DNA of 64,000 bases from JAHDHW01 sp965277415 (GCA_965277415.1 CBDICS010000022.1:43187-107186); one strand, 5' to 3'; positions 40,210 to 49,640 are shown, counted from the stretch's first letter. Translations and numbers: made by a program. Notes: generated from the sequence alone by a model not told the origin.

Positions 40210-41022
40210 AGTGGCGCAGCGGAGAATGCGTATACTTATAACGGCAAAGAACTCAACACCGACTTCGATTTAAACTGGTTAGATTATGGAGCGAGGTGGT
40301 ACGACCCTGCAATAGGCAGATGGGGGCAGGTTGATCCGTTGGCGGAAGATTATTATTCATATTCACCGTATAATTATACGCTGAATAATCCGATACGGTT
40401 TATTGATCCTGATGGGATGAGGGTAGATGATATTTACCTTGACAAAGATGGAAATTATTTAGGTACAGATGGCGCATCAACCAATGAAGTTCGCGTAATA
40501 GATAAAAGTGCTTGGGGAACAGGTGGGGCTAAAGCTGATGCGCAAAGACAAAGTGCAGAAGGAACTTCATTTTTGCAAAATGCATCTACTAAACTTAAAG
40601 AGTATAAGGATGGAATTAACATTTCTTCTGAGACAAAGAAAACAGTTATGAAAGAAGGTGGAGAGTATTTAGTACCTTCAGTAGAAAATAATAGTGACTT
40701 TACCATTTCTTATAAGCCTGAGGGTACAATTGGGGAAGTAGAAGATGCTGGAGCTTATCCTCTTGAACCTAATTCGGATTTATACCTTCCAGTAGATGGG
40801 GTTGCATCATTTGATATAAGTCCTAACAGTGTATTTAAAGCTGTGGATGGCCAACAAATAACAGTTGAAAATAATGGGTTTTCAGCTAGTACGATCTTAA
40901 CCGATGACGGAATAGGTGTTGGTATATCATTGGCTGGGCAAATAGCTAAAGGAGGGCAATATAACTCGCCTCCTGCACCAAACTGGAATAAATTATATGA
41001 AAAATCAGTAAAAGATGATTAG
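40210..41022 (+). CDS. silent RHS core-tip cassette 2 (short core)
   Basis: Homology to the core begins only at SGAAENAYTYNGKELN, about 75 codons later than in cassette 1, preceded by a TGA at 40204. Core ends at FIDPDGMRVDD (approx. 40430). The tip (YLGTDGASTNEVRVIDKSAW...NWNKLYEKSVKDD) has the EVRVIDKSAW linker common in Bacteroidota RHS tips but no toxin fold that I recognise. No start codon in a sensible place. The stop overlaps the next gene by 8 bp. Confidence 0.78.
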   Translation, partial: SGAAENAYTYNGKELNTDFDLNWLDYGARWYDPAIGRWGQVDPLAEDYYSYSPYNYTLNNPIRFIDPDGMRVDDIYLDKDGNYLGTDGASTNEVRVIDKSAWGTGGAKADAQRQSAEGTSFLQNASTKLKEYKDGINISSETKKTVMKEGGEYLVPSVENNSDFTISYKPEGTIGEVEDAGAYPLEPNSDLYLPVDGVASFDISPNSVFKAVDGQQITVENNGFSASTILTDDGIGVGISLAGQIAKGGQYNSPPAPNWNKLYEKSVKDD

Positions 41023-41356
41023 CAAATCAATTAGATGGACGGCTATAATTCCTTGGATTTTTATACTTTTATTTTATTTACTGATAATAAGGTATAAAGT
41101 TGTTTATGGTTTGAATCCACTAGAACCACCGATTTCAGATCCAAAAGATATTAATATGTTTTTCCATGTTAAAATCATTCAGAATTTATTTTTTTTATCT
41201 ATTGTAACGATTCCAATATTTTTTTATTGGATATACCTTAGTCTTAGACACAAAAATAGTAAGGATACTTTTATTACTATAATACTAGGAGGTGGTCTAT
41301 TACTGGAATTTATATTAGTCATCTTAGATTCCAACTTTACTTGGTTTTTTGACTAA
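41015..41356 (+). CDS. candidate immunity protein of cassette 2 (three-helix membrane protein)
   Basis: The 113-residue protein has about three hydrophobic helices (approx. 9-28, 51-75, 87-105). The 8-bp overlap with the tip frame indicates translational coupling, as in toxin-immunity pairs. It resembles the interrupted membrane gene at 51385-51702 in size, helix spacing and a C-terminal aromatic-Asp end (TWFFD versus AWYLD). Its membrane site suggests a tip acting at the envelope. Confidence 0.6.
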   Translation: MISKSIRWTAIIPWIFILLFYLLIIRYKVVYGLNPLEPPISDPKDINMFFHVKIIQNLFFLSIVTIPIFFYWIYLSLRHKNSKDTFITIILGGGLLLEFILVILDSNFTWFFD

Positions 41357-41517
41357 ATTTTCTCCCGTTCGGCGTAGTTTATCCGACTGACCAAAAACAA
41401 CAATAGAAGTTAGACATATGGTTGTACCTACACCGACATTAACGATACAAAATAAAGAAGAAGAAAGTAAGAGTCATGTCCTAACGATAATATCAGGATG
41501 TGGCTTTTGCTATATTA

Positions 41518-41662
41518 AGAGGCATAAGTCTTGCGAGTTTTAAAATCTCTAAGGTAAGCATCAAGGACGTTAAAAAGTTCAATTCGTCTAGCCTCTGGAA
41601 GTTGAGCAATATCTTCGAGTCAAGCAACCACTTCCTTATCAAATTTAAACCTAAAATTATCC
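41518..41662 (-). pseudogene. decayed antisense XRE regulator fragment (R2)
   Basis: Nearly the same sequence as the fragment at 38155-38297, including the internal TGA, reading DNFRFKFDKEVVA, stop, LEDIAQLPEARR, then VLDAYLRDFKTRKTYAS on the minus strand. It abuts cassette 3 at GAAGACAGAGTC. Before it (41357-41517) is a spacer with a short hairpin and no gene. Confidence 0.6.
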
Positions 41663-42763
41663 GAAGACAGAGTCACATTCAAAGGAGAAAACTCCAGATA
41701 TGAATACAATTTAACCAATCATCTGGGCAATACCAGAGTGGTATTTTCCGATTTAAATAAGGATGCTTGTATTCAGCCTTTTAGTGAGCATTGTGGTGCA
41801 GTTCCCAATTTTCCAGACGGAAGTTTTGCATATAGTGAAATACTACAGGAAAACAATTACTATCCATTTGGAATGCAGATGGAAGGACCTTGGCAGGAGG
41901 TGATTAGTGCGCCGGAGAATGGTTATACTTATAATGGTAAAGAATTAAATCAAGACTTCGATTTAAACTGGTTGGATTATGGGGCGCGGTGGTATGATCC
42001 GAGTATTGGGAGATGGAATGCGGTTGATGCACTTGCAGAAAAATATTCTGATCTCAGCCCGTACAATTATGTAGCAAATAATCCGCTTAAATTTATCGAC
42101 CCTGATGGTAATGAAATTATTCTGGCTGGAAGTAAAAAGCATAAAAGACAAATGATCAGAATGATGAACGAAAATGCTAAAAGAGTTCGATTTAGTCTAG
42201 GAAAAAGAGGAAGGGTTCAAAGCACCGTTACGGATTCTAAAGCTGCTAAAGGTTCGACTTATACATCAACAATGTTAAATGCCGTAAATGATGAACAGTC
42301 AGTGACCTATAATTTAAAAAAAGACGGAAGAGGGGCGATAGGTTCTTATTGGACAGGTGATGTTTACATGAATGATTTAGCACTTTTAGATGATGACAGT
42401 GATGTTCAATCTGCCTTTATTGCTCATTTTACTGTAGAGAGATTTGGTACAGAAAATTATGAAAAAGAAAGATATAACGTTCTTGCCAGAAATGATGCGA
42501 CAGGAGAATATGATCAAATATATGAAGGTGCTGCGTCTGTTCGAATGGATGTTTTAAATGAAGTAGGTGGAAAAGAATATGATTCCGAAGAACGTACAGG
42601 AGGTAAAATGGGAAATGGGAATTCTGTAAATGTTTTTATATTTAAAGGTAAAGAAAATAGTAAAATGACGATTGCTTTTGTTCAAGATGCAAAAACTAGA
42701 AAGTTAATAGGCATTGATATACAAGATGGTAGTCGAAGTGTTTCAAGACAAAAAAATAAGTAG
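41663..42763 (+). CDS. silent RHS core-tip cassette 3
   Basis: Long-core class: opens EDRVTFKGENSRYEYNLTNHLGN and keeps the core to FIDPDGNE (approx. 42108). The tip (IILAGSKKHKRQMIR...SRSVSRQKNK) contains AFIAHFTVERFGTENYEK and, later, YEGAASVRMDVLNEVGG. This looks like the HExxx/His/Glu layout of a zincin-like tip as in cassette 5, but with Phe where the catalytic Glu is expected (tentative). No own start. The stop is 2 bp before the immunity candidate. Confidence 0.8.
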   Translation, partial: EDRVTFKGENSRYEYNLTNHLGNTRVVFSDLNKDACIQPFSEHCGAVPNFPDGSFAYSEILQENNYYPFGMQMEGPWQEVISAPENGYTYNGKELNQDFDLNWLDYGARWYDPSIGRWNAVDALAEKYSDLSPYNYVANNPLKFIDPDGNEIILAGSKKHKRQMIRMMNENAKRVRFSLGKRGRVQSTVTDSKAAKGSTYTSTMLNAVNDEQSVTYNLKKDGRGAIGSYWTGDVYMNDLALLDDDSDVQSAFIAHFTVERFGTENYEKERYNVLARNDATGEYDQIYEGAASVRMDVLNEVGGKEYDSEERTGGKMGNGNSVNVFIFKGKENSKMTIAFVQDAKTRKLIGIDIQDGSRSVSRQKNK

Positions 42764-42765
42764 CC

Positions 42766-43449
42766 ATGAAAAAAGCAATAATCATTATCATACTATTACT
42801 ATGTTCTCTTTCTGATTTTTTGATTGCTCAACAGCTTCCTTTTCAACTTCCTAATCCTATTAGAAAGGAATTAAAACAAGATGAAAACCCATGTTTCAAA
42901 CAAGGAGAGTTTAGCTTAGATCGCTACAATCAATTTGTAATTAATGAAGAAGGAAAATGTGTCAAACATGGAAAATGGTATTACTATAATTTCATGAGTT
43001 CTATTGATCAATCTTCTTATTACTTAGGAAATTACTCTTTTGGTAAAAAAGAGGGAAAATGGGCAAAGTATGTAGAAGATCATTTGAATGGTAAATCTTA
43101 TATTTCTGGAATTGACTGGTATAAGCAAGATTATTTAACTGGAACATCATTAAAATATTCTTCTACTGGTCAGATTCTCTTAGAATGCGATTTCTTTAAA
43201 GGAAAGATTAATGGCACAGTTCATTTTTATTCTGCTTCTGGAGTCTTATTAGGTATCTATAAATATGAGGAAAATAAATTATCCGACATTACCTATTATA
43301 AAGATGAAGGAGATCTTTTCCAGCCTAAGAAATCAGACGATTATTATCCATTCAGGTTGATAGAGAAAGATGGATGTGCATATTACAATATTTTCTTATC
43401 AAGAAACTCCGAACCTATGTGTTCTGATTGTTGTAGTATGACAAATTGA
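42766..43449 (+). CDS. candidate immunity protein of cassette 3 (MORN/YwqK-like, secreted)
   Basis: A signal peptide (MKKAIIIIILLLCSLSDFLIA) is followed by MORN-type repeats such as GKKEGKWAKYVEDHLNGKSYISG and LLECDFFKGKINGTVHFYSASGVLLG. YwqK-like MORN proteins commonly act as antitoxin or immunity proteins in polymorphic toxin loci. It follows the tip by 2 bp and is followed by a strong terminator. 227 residues, predicted periplasmic. Confidence 0.7.
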   Translation: MKKAIIIIILLLCSLSDFLIAQQLPFQLPNPIRKELKQDENPCFKQGEFSLDRYNQFVINEEGKCVKHGKWYYYNFMSSIDQSSYYLGNYSFGKKEGKWAKYVEDHLNGKSYISGIDWYKQDYLTGTSLKYSSTGQILLECDFFKGKINGTVHFYSASGVLLGIYKYEENKLSDITYYKDEGDLFQPKKSDDYYPFRLIEKDGCAYYNIFLSRNSEPMCSDCCSMTN

Positions 43450-43482
43450 ACTGATTAAGTCTCAACAAGAAAATAAGATAAG

Positions 43483-43510
43483 ACCTCGTCCATTGGACGG
43501 GGTTTTCTTT
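43483..43510. terminator. bidirectional intrinsic terminator
   Basis: ACCTCGTCC (43483-43491) pairs with GGACGGGGT (43495-43503) and TTTCTTTT follows. It lies between the convergent immunity gene and XRE gene. Confidence 0.75.
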
Positions 43511-43845
43511 TACATGATACTTTGCAACTTAGTCTGTTTGAGAAAAGCATCCATGAGCGCAAAGACATGACTTTTATCTGAATCGTTGAGTTTTTGAATA
43601 TCAAGAATACGATTGACAATATTTCTTTCTAGCAAGGTATCAGTAGCGCCAACTAAATAATCTAAAGATACTTCCAGTGCATCAGCTAATTGAGTCGCCA
43701 TATCAATAGAAGGCTTCATCTCATCTCGCTCGTATCGACCGATCACCGTACCATGAGCGTCGACCATTTCACCTACCTCATCCTGCGAGAGCTTTTTAGC
43801 TTTTCTTACCTCAGACAACCTTTTTTCAAATGTAATAGACTCCAT
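43510..43845 (-). CDS. XRE-family helix-turn-helix regulator (intact)
   Basis: The 111-residue protein has an N-terminal XRE/Cro HTH (approx. 8-65: LSEVRKAKKLSQDEVGEMV, GTVIGRYERDEMKPSIDMA, LEVSLDYLVGATD) and a C-terminal helical region (LDIQKLNDSDKSHVFALMDAFLK). It is encoded antisense between cassettes 3 and 4. It is the only complete member of a regulator family whose beheaded or decayed copies sit between most other cassettes, so it may control the array or be a passenger of the duplicated unit. Confidence 0.85.
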   Translation of the reverse strand: MESITFEKRLSEVRKAKKLSQDEVGEMVDAHGTVIGRYERDEMKPSIDMATQLADALEVSLDYLVGATDTLLERNIVNRILDIQKLNDSDKSHVFALMDAFLKQTKLQSIM

Positions 43846-43961
43846 AAATGTATTAAAAACAACAGTTAATTAAGCAATATCTCAAACATACAAAACAAAT
43901 AAATCGTATCAAAGGCATATAAAGTTTGTACACCTGAGATACTTTACAACTTTAACACTTA

Positions 43962-44367
43962 CCACCTCTGGTGGGAAAAGAAAATAAGGCAGCCCTTGGT
44001 GGGATGATCGCCACTAATAAGAATAAAAAAGTGGCGGCGATCCCCCACGACTGGCAGCTCCACTAAGTTCCCACTGCCAGCCCTCCAGCGGCTTCCGCAT
44101 TAAGGCCGCTCGGGATTAAGACTCCGGGATAATCCAACGTTTAGTGAAGGTCTGGGAGGATTAAACCTCAGATCTTTTTATGCTTGACTGCCGCCCTACG
44201 GTTGCCTCCTCATTTTTTGTAGATAAAAGACTCCGTTGCACTGCGCTATTTACCTACAAAAAATCGAGGTCAAAAAAACACCCTAAACCAAAACCTTTGG
44301 CCAAAATCTGGTTTTTTCTTTTAAGTGAGAAAGTACCACAGGTTTTAAATCCCGACTTTACGTCGGG
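43962..44367. other. GC-rich multi-hairpin element between cassettes 3 and 4
   Basis: At least six stems occur in 400 bp: CCACC/GGTGG (43962-43974), GATCGCCAC with GTGGCGGCGATC (44006-44042), CTGGCAG/CTGCCAG (44051-44080), AGCGGC/GCCGCT (44087-44110), an 11-bp arm pair ATTTTTTGTAG/CTACAAAAAAT (44212-44222/44254-44264), and CCCGAC/GTCGGG (44351-44367). Base composition is clearly higher in GC than the neighbours. No protein is convincing. It could be a structured RNA, a recombination site or a decayed mobile element; I do not recognise it. Confidence 0.5.
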
Positions 44368-44421
44368 GTAATTGAAAAAAGGCTTAACTTAGAGACTAAA
44401 GGTTAATGAACTTTTTGAAAA

Positions 44422-45186
44422 AGTGGTGCAGCGGAGAATGACTATACTTATAATGGCAAGGAACTCAACACCGACTTCGATTTAAACTGGTTGGATTATG
44501 GGGCTAGGTGGTACGATGCGAGTATTGGGAGGTGGGGACAAGTTGATCCGTTGGCGGAAAAATATTATTCCTTAAGTCCATATAATTATTCTTTTAATAA
44601 CCCAATTCGATTTACTGATCCTGATGGTGCTGCTCCTGAGGATATTATCATTGTAAATGAAAATGAAGATTCAAAAGCTGCTATCGCAGCTCTTTTACAA
44701 ACAGAAGCAGGAAAAGAACTCTGGAATAAGTATGCCAATTCAGACGAACATGATCTTTATATTGGGACTCAAAGTTTTGGTGAAACCCTTGAGGATAAGG
44801 CTGGTGCAACTACTGCTAGAGTAGAAAATTCTTCAGTTATCGTAGATGGAAAGATTTCAATCCCTAGTGATAGTCCTGTTTATAATACTAAAAATTCTTT
44901 TGATGGAGTTGATGTTTCAGAATCGGAAGGAAAGAAAATATCATTAATTACATTAAATTCTGACGCAACAGCTAAAAAAGATAAATATGATAATGCAGAG
45001 ACGACTTATCATGAAATCAAAGCACATGTTGATTTAAATGTGGGAGGACAAGAGGCTGATCATAAAGCATATGGACTTGAAGAATGGACATGGAAAGACA
45101 TGATTATTGTTGATAAAAGAGCTGGATCCCCTGCTGCAATAATTCACGAACAATTACAAACATTAAAAAAGAAAGATAATGAGTGA
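44422..45186 (+). CDS. silent RHS core-tip cassette 4 (short core, HExxxH tip)
   Basis: Short-core class starting SGAAENDYTYNGKELN after the conserved non-RHS leader that also precedes cassettes 2 and 7. Core ends TDPDGAAPED (approx. 44640). The tip (IIIVNENEDSKAA...LQTLKKKDNE) contains TTYHEIKAHVDLNVGG and DHKAYG. A HExxxH with a downstream His suggests a zincin-like metallopeptidase toxin (inference from the motif only). No start of its own. The stop overlaps the immunity start by 8 bp. Confidence 0.8.
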   Translation, partial: SGAAENDYTYNGKELNTDFDLNWLDYGARWYDASIGRWGQVDPLAEKYYSLSPYNYSFNNPIRFTDPDGAAPEDIIIVNENEDSKAAIAALLQTEAGKELWNKYANSDEHDLYIGTQSFGETLEDKAGATTARVENSSVIVDGKISIPSDSPVYNTKNSFDGVDVSESEGKKISLITLNSDATAKKDKYDNAETTYHEIKAHVDLNVGGQEADHKAYGLEEWTWKDMIIVDKRAGSPAAIIHEQLQTLKKKDNE

Positions 45187-45766
45187 GAATAAATTTTATT
45201 ATTTGTTCCTATTTATTGGCCTCTTATTGTTTTCTCTCTGTAGTAACTCTACTCAAAGAAATATTGAGGGTTTTGATAATAGTTATTCTTGTAAGTGTAA
45301 TTACAAAGATGTCGATAGGGATTTTGAAAAGATAATTCAGTCAGACTTCTATTTCTGTATGAATGATACTACTATTGAAGGAGATCAATTATTTGAAGTT
45401 ATAATGGGTAAAAAGAAATTAAAGACAGATCTATTCATAAGACAGAATTCTGATAAACTTGAATATTTTAAATTAAAAGAAGGTGTAAATACAAAAAACG
45501 TTGAGACTCAAACTTTTATTGATTTTTCATCTAGAATTGGAGCTAGCTGGAATCTGAATAAATTTGGTCTTTTTTATGATTATACTTGTACTTTAATAGA
45601 TATAAAGAATAATGTTTACACCATTTCTTTAAAAGATAATTATGATGTAGAATCAACTGAATTATATATTTTCAGAGAATTAAAAATCAATCGTAATTTA
45701 AGTATTGAAGAAATTGTTTTTAATACAAACGGTTATGGACATGAAGTAAGATGTAGGTTTAATTAA
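45179..45766 (+). CDS. candidate immunity protein of cassette 4 (lipoprotein)
   Basis: The 195-residue protein starts with a hydrophobic segment and lipobox-like LLFSLC-S (approx. residues 16-22) and then a soluble domain with FDNSYSCKCNYKDVDRDFEK. It overlaps the tip stop by 8 bp. Predicted periplasmic lipoprotein. The immunity role is inferred from position; family not recognised. Confidence 0.6.
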   Translation: MSENKFYYLFLFIGLLLFSLCSNSTQRNIEGFDNSYSCKCNYKDVDRDFEKIIQSDFYFCMNDTTIEGDQLFEVIMGKKKLKTDLFIRQNSDKLEYFKLKEGVNTKNVETQTFIDFSSRIGASWNLNKFGLFYDYTCTLIDIKNNVYTISLKDNYDVESTELYIFRELKINRNLSIEEIVFNTNGYGHEVRCRFN

Positions 45767-45833
45767 TACTTTAGTTCCTCAATTTGGTATAGATTACTTC
45801 TACAGGCTAACTGAGCTACGATGTAAAGAGAAA

Positions 45834-45865
45834 AGCAAGAGCCATGTCAGGATATGGCTCTTGCT
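45834..45865 (+). terminator. 12-bp perfect hairpin after cassette 4
   Basis: AGCAAGAGCCAT (45834-45845) pairs exactly with ATGGCTCTTGCT (45854-45865). Similar GAGCC(A/T)-stems follow the immunity genes at about 41470 and 49405. Confidence 0.7.
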
Positions 45866-45869
45866 ATTT

Positions 45870-46014
45870 ACGAAGCATAAGCCTTCCGAGTTTTAGCATC
45901 TCTAAGATAAGTATCCACCATTTTAGAAACAGGCATTTCCCTTCATCTGGTAATGCTTGAACATCAACGATTCGATCAATCATTTTCTTATCAAACCTGA
46001 GGCTAAAGTTATCC
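45870..46014 (-). pseudogene. decayed, frameshifted antisense XRE fragment (R3)
   Basis: The minus strand reads DNFSLRFDKKMIDRIVDV, QALPDEGK, then after a one-base shift MPVSKMVDTYLRDAKTRKAYAS, the C-terminal helices of the XRE family. It abuts cassette 5 at GAAGACAGAGTC as in the fragment before cassette 3. Confidence 0.55.
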
Positions 46015-47083
46015 GAAGACAGAGTCACATTCAAAGGAAAAAAACTCCAGATATGAATACAATTTAACCAATCATCCAGGCAATACCAGAGTGGTATTTT
46101 CCGATTTAAATAAGGATGCTTGTATTCAGCCTTTTAGTGAGGATTGTGGTGCAGTTCCCAATTTTCCAGACGGAAGTTTTGCATATAGTGAAATACTACA
46201 GGAAAACAATTACTATCCATTTGGAATGCAGATGGAAGGGCCTTGGCAGGTGGTGATTAGTGCGCCGGAGAATGGATATCTTTATAACGGCAAAGAACTC
46301 AACACCGACTTCGATTTAAATTGGTTGGATTATGGGGCGCGGTGGTATGATCCAGCAATAGGGCGCTGGAACGCCGTTGATCCACTTGCAGAACAGTATG
46401 CTCCATACTCACCATATAACTACACACTGAATAATCCAATCCGCTTCATTGATCCTGATGGGATGAGAGTTGATGACTTAATTGTTAAAGGGGGAAAAGT
46501 AGATGGGGCGAAAGCTATCCAATCCTTTAAGAATGAGGTTTTTATAAATACTGGTGGATTATATCAAGCTAATATTGATAGCAAAGGTAACGTTACATTA
46601 TCAAAAACGGGTCTTGAAAAAATGAACGTAACCATACAAATGACAGCTAAACAAGCGGCTTTTAAACAAGAACTTGAAAGTGTAATTAATAGTCCTGTTA
46701 AGACGGAAGTTGAATTAGTTTCTTCTGACGCATTAGTAGCTGTTGGCGATATAACAGACAACAAAATTGACATGGCTGATATTGCTGCGTTTGATAAGGC
46801 AGGACCAGGAGTGTCTTCAAGTGCAGGAGCATTATCTCATGAATTGGCTGAACAACATGAAAAAGCCAAAGCTGGTGGCACTAAGGGGGTATATCCTTCA
46901 GGAGCTTATGGTATGCATAAGAAAGGAATCGAAGCAGAAAATAGAGTAAACGGCAGTGAAAGAAGAGATAATCTAACGACTGGTCAGCAGTATTTTATTA
47001 ATAAAGATGGTTCAGTATATGAGCAACAGGTTACTAATACAAAATCAGGTACAGTAAAAGTCACAAAAACAAAAATTAAGTAA
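46015..47083 (+). CDS. silent RHS core-tip cassette 5 (HELAEQ tip; core frameshift)
   Basis: Long-core class. An extra A in the GGAAAAAAACTCC run (46038-46050) breaks the frame between VTFKG and NSRYEYN; cassette 6 carries the same change, so one derives from the other. Core ends FIDPDGMRVDD (approx. 46470). The tip contains SAGALSHELAEQHEKA, then GAYGMHKKGIEAENRV: a HExxxQ...H...EAEN layout typical of a zincin-like peptidase domain (inference). No start of its own. Immunity candidate 2 bp later. Confidence 0.8.
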
Positions 47084-47085
47084 TT

Positions 47086-47409
47086 ATGAAATATATGTTT
47101 CTATTAATCTCTTTATTTCTCGTTTCTTGTAAATCAATAAATTCAATATCCGAGAATGATAATTGTATCGAGAATATAGAATTCAAAGATTATTTTTTCT
47201 CTAATCTTAAGTATATAGAGGAAAACATTTATAATTTACAAGATGAAAAGTTTAGAAAATCACTTAAAAATTTATCCAAATATGTTCATGTTTCATTTGA
47301 TAGAATGTCAAACTATGCTAATATTTATCCATCGGGTATTTTTGAAAGGGATAAAAAAACGTGGCTGAAATGGTATGAAAAAAATAAATGTAATAATTTA
47401 CAGATATAA
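47086..47409 (+). CDS. candidate immunity protein of cassette 5 (lipoprotein)
   Basis: A short signal with clear lipobox (MKYMFLLISLFLVSC-K) precedes a helical, Lys/Asn-rich domain of about 90 residues. It begins 2 bp after the tip stop. Periplasm-facing lipoprotein; family not recognised. Confidence 0.62.
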   Translation: MKYMFLLISLFLVSCKSINSISENDNCIENIEFKDYFFSNLKYIEENIYNLQDEKFRKSLKNLSKYVHVSFDRMSNYANIYPSGIFERDKKTWLKWYEKNKCNNLQI

Positions 47410-47474
47410 TAAAGCACCGTTGATCGAAAGTCTCCAGACTTCGACTGAACATACGCTACAAAGTAAAAATAGAA

Positions 47475-47506
47475 ACGAGCGCCTTGCAGAAATGCGGGGC
47501 GTTTGT
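47475..47506. terminator. hairpin shared with the cassette 1 spacer
   Basis: GCGCCTTGCA (47479-47488) pairs with TGCGGGGCGT (47493-47502), allowing G-T pairs. The surrounding sequence (ATACGCTACAA...GTTTGTGATTTA) matches that at 40021-40084. It lies between convergent genes. Confidence 0.6.
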
Positions 47507-47509
47507 GAT

Positions 47510-47844
47510 TTACGAGAGTTTTTCCTGAAGCGAATTAGACTGTGCATCACTAAGCATAAGGTCAAGCATATACAAAATCCTTTCTTTGTAAGGAGGGCTA
47601 GCCTTTTCCAAAACCTCCAAACAATAGAGCATTTTTTTATCCTTGATTAGCACTTCCGTATCCCCGACTAAATAATCTAAACTAACACCAAGAGCTTCGG
47701 CGATCTTCTTAGCGATATCCACAGATGGCATCATATCGCCACGTTCATATCGCCCGACGATTGAACCAGAAGTGTCAATAATTTTAGCTAATTCTTCTCT
47801 GGATAGCCTTTTTTTACGGGCTTGAGTAGCTCTACCAAATCACT
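47510..47844 (-). pseudogene. XRE regulator truncated at its start by cassette 6
   Basis: The minus strand encodes GRATQARKKRLSREELAKII, DTSGSIVGRYERGDMMPSVD and LGVSLDYLVGDTE, then C-terminal helices, i.e. nearly the whole XRE domain. Only the first residues and the start codon are missing: the frame meets stops at the exact junction with cassette 6 (GTCACATTC). An internal ATG at 47734 would give a protein lacking the HTH. It shows that cassette insertion destroyed a regulator's 5' end. Confidence 0.7.
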
Positions 47845-48856
47845 GTCACATTCAAAGGAAAAAAACTCCAGATATGAATACAATTTAACCAATCACCTGG
47901 GCAATACCAGAGTGGTGTTTTCCGATTTAAATAAGGATGCTTGTATTCAGCCTTTTAGTGAAGATTGTGGTGCAGTTCCCAATTTCCCAGACGGAAGTTT
48001 TGCATATAGTGAAATACTACAGGAAAACAATTACTATCCATTTGGAATGCAGATGGAAGGGCCTTGGCAGGAGGTGATTAGTGCGCCGGAGAATGGATAT
48101 CTTTATAACGGCAAAGAACTCAACACCGACTTTGATTTAAATTGGTTGGATTTTGGGGCGCGGCGGTACGATCCGAGTATTGGGAGATTTAGTACAATAG
48201 ATCGATTTGCTGAGAAGTATTATGAAATGCCACCTTATCAGTATGCTGGTAACAATCCAATTTTAAACATTGATGTAAATGGTGATTCTATTGCTATGTT
48301 CCTACTAAGTTCTGCTGGAACTGGTTCGGGGAGTGGAGATTATACTGGGCATAGTGCCGTTTTGATAATGAATAGTGAAGGTGGATGGACTTATATTTCT
48401 AAAGATAAAGATAACTTAGGTGTCACAGATGATGAAAGTTCTTATACAATTTTAACACTTGATAACTTGGAAGAATTTGAAGATGCAGACATAGGTGGAG
48501 GACATACAATTGGTGAATTTTACAATGAAGCATATGTAGTAGAAACAGACGGTGAATCAAATGATGAAGCAATAAAAGCCGCTAGTGACCAGGCTGCTTC
48601 AGAGTATGATATAGGTTGCAATAATTGTACTCATGTTGGAGAAGTAGCAATCAGTAAATTAAAAGATAGACAAGGAAAACCTTTAAAATATAATGGAAAA
48701 AACGCTTCAACATTTTATAATTCAACAACAAATATGCACAAAACCAGAGCTGTAGTAACTCCTGGAGAAAAACATAGAGCAATAAAGCGTTCGAACAAGG
48801 GAAAAATAATTACCCCTAAATCAATTATTAGTAAAACTGCAAAAAGAGATGATTAA
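47845..48856 (+). CDS. silent RHS core-tip cassette 6 (permuted papain-like tip)
   Basis: Long-core class starting at GTCACATTC; a fortuitous ATG at 47822 reads in from the antisense XRE sequence. Core ends IDVNGDS (approx. 48290). The tip has YTGHSAVLIMNSEGGW and later YDIGCNNCTHVGEVAI, the His-first, Cys-later order of permuted NlpC/P60-like papain folds, paralleling the tip of the full-length RHS. It also has one Trp-to-Arg change in the core (ARRYD for ARWYD). Immunity candidate 3 bp later. Confidence 0.8.
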
Positions 48857-48859
48857 GGC

Positions 48860-49348
48860 ATGAAGTTTAAGTCAATATTACTGATACTTTTTATCGTCGC
48901 TATTGTTTTAAAACTATTCATAAATAGTAAACCAGTACACTGGATTAAATTCTCTAAAACTATTGAAGAGTCTAAGTCTATAGATGCCTTTATAGCTGAG
49001 TATGAAGTGTCAAATATTAGATTTTTCTCAGATGTATCAAACGAAGTAATTCGAAAATTAGATTCTTTAAATATAACAGTATGGAAAGAAAAGGAATGGT
49101 CTAACAAGCCATTTCTGATCTTTTTCCATCCGTTGAGTTTTACTGGAAATGAAGTGCTTGTGATTGAAAACCCGAAAGAATATACTAAAGAGGTTATTCA
49201 ATTTAGATCATATAGTCGACCGCATAGAGCAAACTATGGGTATTCAATTATTAAAGAAAAGGATGGTAGAATACCTGAGCAAATTGTACTTAAATTTGAA
49301 GTAAATTTCAAAGATACCGGTGTTGTTACCTTAGTAAAAAAAGATTAA
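48860..49348 (+). CDS. candidate immunity protein of cassette 6 (membrane-anchored)
   Basis: The 162-residue protein has an N-terminal membrane anchor (residues 5-21, ILLILFIVAIVLKLF). A soluble domain follows with WIKFSKTIEESKSIDAFI and a C-terminal TGVVTLVKKD strand. It starts 3 bp after the tip stop. Predicted to face the periplasm. No family recognised. Confidence 0.6.
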   Translation: MKFKSILLILFIVAIVLKLFINSKPVHWIKFSKTIEESKSIDAFIAEYEVSNIRFFSDVSNEVIRKLDSLNITVWKEKEWSNKPFLIFFHPLSFTGNEVLVIENPKEYTKEVIQFRSYSRPHRANYGYSIIKEKDGRIPEQIVLKFEVNFKDTGVVTLVKKD

Positions 49349-49404
49349 CTGTTAGTCAAACATCTCTGACTTCGATCGCATACGTTAGAATAAAAGAGAA
49401 AGGT

Positions 49405-49480
49405 AAGAGCCTCATAGAGATACCTAATCTTAGCACATAGATTTATGTGCTAAGGTTAGATTAGGAATGGTGGGGCTTTT
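49405..49480. terminator. long nested hairpin after cassette 6
   Basis: An inner 16-bp stem (49424-49439 with 49444-49459, built on CTAATCTTAGCACATA) sits inside outer arms AAGAGCC and GGGGCTTTTT. It is followed by T-rich sequence and should terminate in both directions. Confidence 0.7.
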
Positions 49481-49488
49481 TCTATTTC

Positions 49489-49640
49489 AAAAAGTATAAG
49501 CCTTCTAAGTTTTAGCATCTCTCAAATAAGCATCCATCATTTTAAAGACAGGCATTTTCCCTCCATCAGATAAAGCTCGAATATCGACAATTTGAGCAAT
49601 CATTTCTCTATCAAATTTGAGGCTCAAATTAATACCCAAT
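49489..49640 (-). pseudogene. decayed antisense XRE fragment (R5)
   Basis: The minus strand reads SLKFDREMIAQIVDIRAL, SDGGKMPVFKMMDAYLRDAKT, stop, KAYTF. This is again the C-terminal end of the XRE family, with an in-frame TAG. It is followed by the leader of a short-core cassette rather than by a long core. Confidence 0.55.

Noticed and set aside
44180..44371. 63-residue frame inside the GC-rich element
   Set aside because: It runs through several hairpins and has a low-quality, basic composition typical of non-coding sequence.
46564..46773. 69-residue frame antisense to the cassette 5 tip
   Set aside because: It lies within a clearly coding tip on the other strand and lacks start context.
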